6,066 bases of DNA from JASFJH01 sp050117725 (GTDB taxonomy: Bacteria > Pseudomonadota > Gammaproteobacteria > AKS1), in contig JASFME010000142.1 in assembly GCA_050117725.1 (NCBI GenBank), positions 1 through 6,066 of the forward strand. Reading direction: 5' to 3'. The notes beneath the pieces are model-generated. The model was not told the DNA's origin. It worked only from the letters and a program-made list of their open reading frames with translations, and made no database searches. The position numbers and the translations under genes are program-made. This document shows positions 1 through 4,536 of this stretch, in pieces (within the stretch, counting starts at the first letter, position 1; each line of letters opens with the position of its first letter).

Positions 1-570
1 CTTGAACTGGGCACGAGTGCGAAGATGTTATCGATCGTGCCGCTGCTCGCCGGTGGTGGCCTGTTTGAAACGGGTGCCGGCGGCTCTGCGCCGAAGCACG
101 TCGAGCAGTTGCTGACTGAAAACCACCTGCGCTGGGATTCACTCGGCGAGTTCCTGGCGCTGGCCGTGTCGATTGAAGATATGGCGCTCAAGACCGGTAA
201 TGACAAGGCGAAGGTGCTGGCCGCGGCACTGGACAGGGCCAACAGTCAATTCCTCAACAATAACAAGTCTCCCTCGCGCAAGGTCGGCGAGCTGGATACG
301 CGCGGCAGTCATTTCTACCTGGCGATGTACTGGGCGCAGGCCCTGGCGGCGCAGGATGAGGACAGCGAGCTGCAAGCACGCTTCACACAAGTCGCCGAGC
401 AGCTGACCACTAACGAGGCGAAAATCATCGACGAGCTGAACAGCGTGCAGGGCAAGCCGGTTGACCTGAAAGGCTACTACCGACCGGATGTTGAGACGGT
501 GGCACAGGTTATGCGCCCGAGCCAGACGTTCAACGCCGTGATTGACAGCCTGGGACAGGAAGAGAAATAA
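1..570 (+). CDS. icd: Monomeric NADP-dependent isocitrate dehydrogenase, C-terminal part (5' truncated)
   Basis: This enzyme oxidatively decarboxylates isocitrate to 2-oxoglutarate with NADP+ in the cytoplasmic TCA cycle. The reading frame is open from base 1 and ends at TAA 568-570, giving the last 189 residues. The family is about 740 residues long, so roughly three quarters lies upstream of the window. Family signatures visible here are LFETGAGGSAPKHV (window residues 21-34), RWDSLGEFLALA (44-55) and DTRGSHFYLAMYWAQAL. The residues I recall as binding the NADP 2'-phosphate in the Azotobacter enzyme (His589, Arg600, Arg649) correspond in spacing to His33, Arg44 and Arg93 here, so NADP specificity looks intact. 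The first methionine in the window, at base 25, is internal and not the start. No clear terminator follows the stop. Assignment to the monomeric (IDH-II) class rather than the dimeric class is secure from these motifs. Confidence 0.96.
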   Translation, partial: LELGTSAKMLSIVPLLAGGGLFETGAGGSAPKHVEQLLTENHLRWDSLGEFLALAVSIEDMALKTGNDKAKVLAAALDRANSQFLNNNKSPSRKVGELDTRGSHFYLAMYWAQALAAQDEDSELQARFTQVAEQLTTNEAKIIDELNSVQGKPVDLKGYYRPDVETVAQVMRPSQTFNAVIDSLGQEEK

Positions 571-648
571 CGAATGTTTAATGGGGCTGGCGGGATAACA
601 TAATCATTTCTCCGGTCCCGTTTCGTCGTGTCTCCAGGGTTTTCGTCC

Positions 649-654
649 TATACT
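649..654 (+). promoter_or_regulatory. Candidate -10 element (TATACT) for a leaderless macro-domain transcript
   Basis: TATACT matches the sigma70 -10 consensus at 5 of 6 positions. It ends 6 nt before the ATG at 661, so the usual start point (7 nt after the last -10 base) falls on the A of the start codon. There is no Shine-Dalgarno sequence before that ATG. No good -35 hexamer is visible at 15-19 bp spacing and there is no TG extension, so this remains a candidate only. Confidence 0.35.
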
Positions 655-660
655 GTGTGT

Positions 661-1356
661 ATGACGAAAAACACGATGCAATTTCTGTATGGTGATCGCG
701 AGTTGCTGATCCAGGTAGCCGACCTGTTCGCTGCCCCCGTGGATGTGATTGTTAACCCTGCCAATGGCAACCTGTCACATGGTGGCGGCATAGCGGGCCA
801 GGTCGTGGCACATGGTGGCGAGATCATCCAGCGCGAAAGCGATCAGTTCATCAAGGAACATGGCCCGCTCGAAAGCGGCATGGTGGCCATGACCTCGGCT
901 GGCGCCCTGCCTTACCAGGCCATTCTGCACGCCGTCGGCCCACGCATGGGAGAGGGCGACGAGCAGGAAAAACTCACGCAAGCAATATCCAGCTGCCTGA
1001 AGTTGTGCCAGATGCATGACTGGCAGGCGATTGCTTTTCCGGCGATCAGCGCGGGAATTTTCCGCGTGCCGCTGGCCACTGTTGCCAGGGGCTTTTACCG
1101 TGCGATTACCTCGTTCTGGGATGCACGGGATGATGGTGCGCCGGAAAAGATCATGGTTTGTTTGACGCAAGACAATTTCGAACCGTTCGTGCTGGCCTTC
1201 AGGGAAGCCTCGATGATGCCGGATGAGGGCAATGTGCCTGCACACACCGCCAGCCGTGATGACAGCGAGATCGAAGCCGGTATGATTGAATTGGTCGAAG
1301 AGGAGATCGCGGCGCTGGAGGATGACGAGATGAACGAGTGGTTTAAAAAGGACTGA
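661..1356 (+). CDS. Macro-domain protein with acidic C-terminal tail
   Basis: Macro domains bind ADP-ribose and related ligands, and some hydrolyse ADP-ribosyl esters or O-acetyl-ADP-ribose. From the ATG at 661 the protein has 231 residues. Visible motifs are VDVIVNPANGN (about residues 27-37), the glycine-rich ligand loop HGGGIAG (40-46), HAVGP (90-94) and the phosphate-loop signature SAGIFRVP (130-137), all in the normal order. The fold occupies about residues 5-185. The last 32 residues (200-231) are strongly acidic (runs such as ELVEEEIAALEDDE) and probably form an amphipathic helix outside the fold. Start choice: ATG 661 is preferred because a TATACT element sits just before it and the macro domain begins close behind. 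A GTG at 628 would add 11 unremarkable residues. Neither start has a Shine-Dalgarno site. Ligand and any catalytic activity are unknown. The domain assignment is firm. Confidence 0.9.
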   Translation: MTKNTMQFLYGDRELLIQVADLFAAPVDVIVNPANGNLSHGGGIAGQVVAHGGEIIQRESDQFIKEHGPLESGMVAMTSAGALPYQAILHAVGPRMGEGDEQEKLTQAISSCLKLCQMHDWQAIAFPAISAGIFRVPLATVARGFYRAITSFWDARDDGAPEKIMVCLTQDNFEPFVLAFREASMMPDEGNVPAHTASRDDSEIEAGMIELVEEEIAALEDDEMNEWFKKD

Positions 1357-1383
1357 AAATATAACAGAGTGTGGTCCGGTGAT

Positions 1384-1443
1384 ATGGATCTGGCTTTGTT
1401 GTTTGTACTGAGTTTTATCGTGCTGCTGTTGTTTTTGTGGTGA
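1384..1443 (+). CDS. Possible 19-residue single-helix membrane peptide
   Basis: ATG 1384 to TGA 1441-1443 encodes MDLALLFVLSFIVLLLFLW. This is one continuous hydrophobic segment with a single charged residue (Asp2), long enough to span a membrane. It resembles in style, not in recognised sequence, the tiny bacterial membrane subunits such as KdpF or CydX. It begins 27 bases after the macro gene stop and in the same frame, so it would be co-transcribed with that gene. A GTG at 1369 could add five residues. The ribosome binding site is weak (only scattered GG upstream). I do not recognise a family, and a chance ORF of this length is quite possible. Confidence 0.3.
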   Translation: MDLALLFVLSFIVLLLFLW

Positions 1444-1469
1444 CTATTTTGACGTCAGGTTTCCGGGCT

Positions 1470-1492
1470 GGTAGCGTATTTTTCCCGCTATC
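1470..1492 (+). terminator. Weak hairpin, possible terminator of the macro-domain unit
   Basis: GGTAGCG (1470-1476) can pair with CGCTATC (1486-1492), seven pairs including one G-U, around a 9-nt T-rich loop. Only a short, interrupted T tract follows (TTTAT), so termination would be inefficient. The hairpin could instead be incidental or a regulator site. Confidence 0.25.
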
Positions 1493-1517
1493 TTTATACC
1501 TTTAAAAAGCGTATTTT
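1473..1517 (+). repeat. Pair of 10-bp direct repeats (AGCGTATTTT)
   Basis: AGCGTATTTT occurs exactly at 1473-1482 and again at 1508-1517, 35 bp apart start to start, upstream of the gene at 1575. Paired direct repeats before a gene can be operator half-sites. The A/T-rich half makes a chance match easier. Confidence 0.3.
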
Positions 1518-1518
1518 A

Positions 1519-1546
1519 TTGTCACCAGGCATATTGTCGGTGTTAT
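1519..1546 (+). promoter_or_regulatory. Candidate sigma70 promoter for the TIGR02647 gene
   Basis: A -35-like TTGTCA (1519-1524, 5 of 6 to consensus) is followed after 16 bp by TGTTAT (1541-1546, 4 of 6). The predicted transcript would start near 1553, leaving a leader of about 22 nt that still contains the AGGGA ribosome binding site. The match is moderate. Confidence 0.35.
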
Positions 1547-1574
1547 CAACGAACAGGAATCCACAGGGACTCGC

Positions 1575-1820
1575 ATGGCTTATACCCCGGAAAATCTCGC
1601 GGAGTTAGAGGTATTGATGCTGTTTAATTTTGCCAATACACAGGAAGGCATCAAGATCCATAAATCCGCGGAGCCTGCCGTGATCGCGGCTGCGCAACGT
1701 TTGTTTGACAGAGGGTTTATTACCCAGGCGGATGGCGGTTATCTGACGACGCTGGGTATCGAGGCGGCCGAGCATGCCCAGGCACTGTTTACCATGCTCA
1801 ATACCCGCATTGAGCAGTAA
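1575..1820 (+). CDS. TIGR02647 family small protein
   Basis: This is an 81-residue protein of a family seen almost only in Gammaproteobacteria and without an established function. Its sequence closely follows the family pattern as I remember it: LAELEVLMLFNF near the N-terminus, TQEGIKIHKSA (22-32), VIAAAQRLFDRGFITQADGGYLT (36-58), then TLGIEAAEHAQALF to the end. The helix-rich pattern with a short RGFIT...GGYLT hairpin is reminiscent of a small winged-helix fold, which would suggest DNA binding. That is inference from pattern, and I see no experimental basis. Length is normal for the family, so the gene appears complete. The start ATG is supported by AGGGA (1565-1569) five bases upstream. 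It is flanked by gaps of more than 80 bp on each side and probably has its own promoter. Confidence 0.88.
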   Translation: MAYTPENLAELEVLMLFNFANTQEGIKIHKSAEPAVIAAAQRLFDRGFITQADGGYLTTLGIEAAEHAQALFTMLNTRIEQ

Positions 1821-1831
1821 GACGCGACTGG

Positions 1832-1873
1832 CTTCTACGGATGATGAAAGGGGCGGCCACCTGCAAGTAGAAG
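1832..1873. repeat. 7-bp inverted repeat upstream of the phosphoesterase gene
   Basis: CTTCTAC (1832-1838) and GTAGAAG (1867-1873) are perfect inverted copies separated by 28 bp. The right copy lies about where a -35 element would be for the TATACT at 1892-1897. It could be a regulator site or chance. There is no T tract, so it is not a terminator. Confidence 0.2.
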
Positions 1874-1891
1874 AATTGTCATTACCCGGAA

Positions 1892-1897
1892 TATACT
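1892..1897 (+). promoter_or_regulatory. Candidate -10 element (TATACT) for a leaderless phosphoesterase transcript
   Basis: The same hexamer as at 649-654 again ends exactly 6 nt before an ATG (1904), placing the expected transcription start on the start codon. No Shine-Dalgarno site is visible between 1880 and 1903. A good -35 at normal spacing is lacking. TTGTCA at 1876-1881 is only 10 bp away, too close to serve. Confidence 0.35.
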
Positions 1898-1903
1898 CCT
1901 AGC

Positions 1904-3028
1904 ATGCAATTTATTCTGTTCGCCTCGATTTTCCTGCTGGCCATGGCCTTGATGAATGTCTACATCTGGCGGCGCTTCCTGCGGCTGATCTCGCATGCCA
2001 GGGTGCATTACCTCATCATCATTCCCATTGCGCTCATGGCGGGGGATACGTTTTTTATCCTGGATATTGCCACGGGGATGATCCCGGATTCTCCCGCGCT
2101 GTACTTCATCACGAGCAGTTTTATCGGCATCACCTTCATGCTGTTTGTCGTTGCCGTTGTCTACGACCTGTCGATTACCGTCTCGAAACGTGTACCGTAC
2201 GACCACGCCCGGCGCCGTACGCTGAAACTGATTTTTGATGTAACGATGCTCGTGGCGGCCATTGCCTACCTGTTACGTGGTTTTAGCCAGGGGATCCGCT
2301 TTCCTGAATTGAACCGGGTGCAGGTCAGGATCAAGGACTTTCCGCGGGCAGGACTTAACCTCGTGCAGCTGACTGATATTCATGTCGGCCGTACCATTAA
2401 ACGCGACTTCATTGAAAGGCTGGTTGAAGAGACCAACCGCCTGAACCCCGACATTGTGGTGATCACCGGTGATCTCGTGGACTTGCCGATCAGTCGTATC
2501 GAGTATGATCTGTATCCGTTAAAAGACCTGCACGCTCCAACCTATTTCATACTCGGCAACCATGAGTATTTTCACGGTGTCGGTGAGGCACTCGCGTATG
2601 TCAGGGAGCTGGGGATCATCCCGCTGTGCAATGAACACGTCGTGATCGGAGAGGGCGAGCAACGGTTCAACCTGGTCGGCCTGAACGATCTCAGCGGCGA
2701 GCGCGCGGGCTTCTATGCACCGGATACCGGGCAGGCGTTTGCCGGATGCGATCAGGACAGGTGTTGTATTGTGCTGGCCCACCAGCCGAAGATGATCACG
2801 CAGATGAACGGTTGCCGCTGTGACCTGATGCTCAGCGGCCATACCCATGGTGGCCAGATCTTTCCCTTCGGCCTGCTGGTCATGGCCGCGCAGCCGTACC
2901 TGTCAGGCTTGCATGCCCACAGCCCGGAGCAACAGATCTTTGTCAGCAACGGTACCGGTTACTGGGGGCCGCCCTTGCGCTTCCTGGCACCGAGTGAAAT
3001 CAGCCAGCTCATTATTCAACCCGCATAA
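1904..3028 (+). CDS. Membrane-anchored calcineurin-like metallophosphoesterase
   Basis: This is a 374-residue protein of the YkuE/YaeI-like metallophosphoesterase group. Hydrophobic stretches at about residues 1-20, 35-58, 68-90 and 107-124 predict an N-terminal four-helix membrane domain. The catalytic domain follows from about residue 138. The full dinuclear-metal motif set is present: LTDIHVG (Asp158, His160), TGDLVD (Asp190), GNHEY (Asn219, His220), LAHQP (His293) and SGHTHGGQ (His313, His315), so it should be active. Known relatives include YkuE, whose cell-wall targeting and general phosphatase activity have been described, and E. coli YaeI, a phosphodiesterase on model substrates. The LpxH-type UDP-diacylglucosamine hydrolases share only the fold. 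Physiological substrate is not evident here. The start at 1904 has no Shine-Dalgarno site but is directly preceded by a TATACT element. No clear terminator follows. The fold assignment is firm and the substrate is unknown. Confidence 0.93.
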   Translation: MQFILFASIFLLAMALMNVYIWRRFLRLISHARVHYLIIIPIALMAGDTFFILDIATGMIPDSPALYFITSSFIGITFMLFVVAVVYDLSITVSKRVPYDHARRRTLKLIFDVTMLVAAIAYLLRGFSQGIRFPELNRVQVRIKDFPRAGLNLVQLTDIHVGRTIKRDFIERLVEETNRLNPDIVVITGDLVDLPISRIEYDLYPLKDLHAPTYFILGNHEYFHGVGEALAYVRELGIIPLCNEHVVIGEGEQRFNLVGLNDLSGERAGFYAPDTGQAFAGCDQDRCCIVLAHQPKMITQMNGCRCDLMLSGHTHGGQIFPFGLLVMAAQPYLSGLHAHSPEQQIFVSNGTGYWGPPLRFLAPSEISQLIIQPA

Positions 3029-3193
3029 GGTATGCACAGTCGGCAGGTGCAGCAGTCTCGATGAATTATTGTTTGTGCCGGAAAGTGGCCAGATTCTGTT
3101 GTTTCCTCGCCATGACATGCTTTCTGCTGATGACCTTTCCACCACAATCGTTTCACATGCAGTGAATCAATAACTAGCTGTATAGATTATAAA

Positions 3194-3199
3194 TATAAT
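3194..3199 (+). promoter_or_regulatory. Candidate distal -10 element (TATAAT)
   Basis: A perfect TATAAT sits in a very AT-rich stretch (3181-3202). It would start transcription near 3206, giving a leader of about 90 nt for the hydrolase gene. No convincing -35 lies at 15-19 bp spacing, and A/T richness makes such matches common by chance. Confidence 0.25.
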
Positions 3200-3260
3200 A
3201 TGTTTGATTGTGCGCTCACAAGGCCTTAGTATCCTGATAGGAATCCATGGAAGTTATACC

Positions 3261-3270
3261 AATTATAATT
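3261..3270 (+). promoter_or_regulatory. Candidate proximal -10 inside a 10-bp palindrome
   Basis: AATTATAATT is a perfect palindrome and contains TATAAT (3264-3269). A start near 3276 would give a leader of about 21 nt that retains the AGAGGAG ribosome binding site. The flanking TTATA (3254-3258) and TATAA (3264-3268) form a further inverted pair. A repressor covering this palindrome would block the promoter, but the -35 is poor and both ideas are inference. Confidence 0.3.
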
Positions 3271-3282
3271 ACAGGAATGTCG

Positions 3283-3289
3283 AGAGGAG
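3283..3289 (+). promoter_or_regulatory. Strong ribosome binding site (AGAGGAG)
   Basis: AGAGGAG lies 7 bases before the ATG at 3297 and fixes that start. It is by far the strongest Shine-Dalgarno site in the window and contrasts with the absent sites before 661 and 1904. Confidence 0.8.
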
Positions 3290-3296
3290 AAGTTAA

Positions 3297-4460
3297 ATGA
3301 GAATAATAAAAGGGATGTTAGTTGCCGCCATGATGGCATCAGTAACAGGCATGGTATATGCCGATAACGACAAAAACCACGATAAACATAAAACCGCATT
3401 TCAGAAAGTCAAAGGTGATCTCTCAGTTATGGTGCTGGGCTCAGGGGGGCCGATTGCTACCGCAGAGGGTCGTGCCAGCGCCGGTTACCTGATCTTTACC
3501 GATGGCAAGCCACGCATATTAATGGATGTGGGCGGCGGTACTTATCAGCGCCTGGCGGAAAGTGGCACCAACATTAAGGATTTGGATATCATCCTGTTAA
3601 GTCATTTACATGCTGACCATACCGGTGATTTGACGCCGGTGGTGAAGACCATCTACTTCCATAACAACCTGGCACGTAACCGGGCCGCTCAACAAGGCAT
3701 AACTTTACCTGGACGTACTGCCCCGATTAATATCTACGGACCAGCTTCGTCAACGTTACCCGCTGCCGCCCCGGGTGTTAATTATCCTACGCCTGCGGGT
3801 CCTGTGCTGGTCTATCCGGCCACGACTGACTACGTTCATGACCACTATTCAATTCCAGCGGGTGGGGTAGAGCGTTACCTGAAGGCCTTTGTTGCCGGGA
3901 TCAGCGATGACGATGGTCCGAATGGTGCGGGTGGCCCGGTCAGTAATTTTGCCTATACGGCAAATGATTTGAACTCGACTGTGCCCGGTGCCACGCAAGA
4001 GACCGTGTTGAGCGCAGCGGATGGCCTGGTGGTGAAGGCCATTGCGGTTGATCATGGCCCGGTACCTGCCGTTGCCTTCAGAGTGGAATACAAGGGGCAC
4101 AGTATTGTTTATTCCGGCGATACCGGCACCAAGGGGATCGGCCCGAATCATGCCGGCCAGGGTAATATGGTTACCATCTCACAGGGGGCGGATGTATTGA
4201 TTTACGACGCCGCGGTGATGGAACTGGGTGATGCACCGCCCAACCCGCTCTTCCATATCCTGCACACGCAGCCCTCATTGATTGCCGATGTGGCGAAAAC
4301 AGCTGATGTAAAGACATTGGTATTGTCACATTTGACGCCAGTCACCAGTCCACGCGTGGACGAGATACAGGCTATTATCAAAAATGCCGGCTTTACCGGT
4401 AAGATAAAGAACGCCAAAGACCTGAAGGTTTATAACCTTGGCGATGATGACGATGATTAA
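3297..4460 (+). CDS. Exported metallo-beta-lactamase-fold hydrolase
   Basis: This is a 387-residue protein with a classic Sec signal peptide: a basic N-terminus (MRIIKG), a hydrophobic core and a VYA-DN cleavage site after residue 22, so the mature enzyme is probably periplasmic or secreted. The MBL fold begins at about residue 42 (VMVLGSGGP). The zinc-binding motif SHLHADHTGD supplies His103, His105, Asp107 and His108. Further ligands are likely at His253 (AVDHGP), Asp275 (YSGDTG) and His345 (LSHLTP). The arrangement resembles the RNase Z/arylsulfatase-like MBL branch more than true beta-lactamases. With an export signal, a tRNA-processing role is unlikely. An insertion at about residues 120-235 is rich in Pro, Gly and Ala and may shape the substrate pocket. 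The mature N-terminus (DNDKNHDKHK) is His/Asp/Lys-rich and the protein ends in five aspartates. Substrate cannot be told. A strong terminator follows 30 bases downstream, so it is probably monocistronic. Confidence 0.93.
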   Translation: MRIIKGMLVAAMMASVTGMVYADNDKNHDKHKTAFQKVKGDLSVMVLGSGGPIATAEGRASAGYLIFTDGKPRILMDVGGGTYQRLAESGTNIKDLDIILLSHLHADHTGDLTPVVKTIYFHNNLARNRAAQQGITLPGRTAPINIYGPASSTLPAAAPGVNYPTPAGPVLVYPATTDYVHDHYSIPAGGVERYLKAFVAGISDDDGPNGAGGPVSNFAYTANDLNSTVPGATQETVLSAADGLVVKAIAVDHGPVPAVAFRVEYKGHSIVYSGDTGTKGIGPNHAGQGNMVTISQGADVLIYDAAVMELGDAPPNPLFHILHTQPSLIADVAKTADVKTLVLSHLTPVTSPRVDEIQAIIKNAGFTGKIKNAKDLKVYNLGDDDDD

Positions 4461-4490
4461 AATCGTTATGTAGTTGGATCGTGTAACTCG

Positions 4491-4516
4491 AAGCCGCCCT
4501 GATGGGCGGCTTTTTT
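4491..4516 (+). terminator. Intrinsic terminator of the MBL hydrolase gene
   Basis: AAGCCGCCC (4491-4499) pairs perfectly with GGGCGGCTT (4504-4512) around a TGAT loop, followed by a run of six T (4511-4516). It lies 30 bases after the stop at 4460. On the minus strand the hairpin is not followed by a T run, so it would serve the convergent gene at 4537 only weakly if at all. Confidence 0.93.
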
Positions 4517-4536
4517 ATGTCACCTGTATACAGAAT

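Larger units (their letters stand above)
3029..3296. other. Intergenic region, AT-rich in its second half
   Basis: No recognisable gene lies in these 268 bases. The first half has gene-like composition and no visible terminator. It contains a 34-codon hydrophobic, cysteine-rich ORF (ATG 3061 to TGA 3163-3165, starting MNYCLCRKVARFCCF) with no ribosome binding site, and another frame across 3029-3173 is open without resembling a family. From about 3165 the sequence becomes strongly AT-rich and carries two TATAAT elements ahead of the hydrolase gene, annotated separately. Confidence 0.6.

Noticed and set aside
571..648. Terminator hairpin after the isocitrate dehydrogenase gene (CGGGA 589-593 with TCCCG 616-620)
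   Set aside because: The stem is only five pairs with a long loop and no T tract follows.
628..660. GTG at 628 as the start of the macro-domain gene
   Set aside because: It adds 11 residues with no family similarity, has no ribosome binding site, and lies upstream of the TATACT element. ATG 661 fits better, though 628 cannot be fully excluded.
775..1245. Minus-strand open frame across the macro-domain gene
   Set aside because: It is antisense to conserved macro motifs and resembles no family.
1354..1356. TGA of the macro gene as a selenocysteine codon
   Set aside because: No redox-motif context precedes it and no evident selenocysteine-insertion hairpin follows. It is a normal stop after a charged C-terminus.
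1876..1897. TTGTCA (1876-1881) with TATACT (1892-1897) as a full sigma70 promoter
   Set aside because: The spacer is only 10 bp, well below the 15-19 bp needed.
2847..3173. Plus-strand open frame overlapping the end of the phosphoesterase gene and running into the intergenic region
   Set aside because: Most of it is a frame-shifted reading of conserved phosphoesterase sequence. Only its last 45 codons are outside that gene, and they match nothing I recognise.
4491..4516. Bidirectional terminator serving both convergent genes
   Set aside because: The hairpin is symmetric but only the plus strand has a T run. The minus-strand side continues into CGAGTT.
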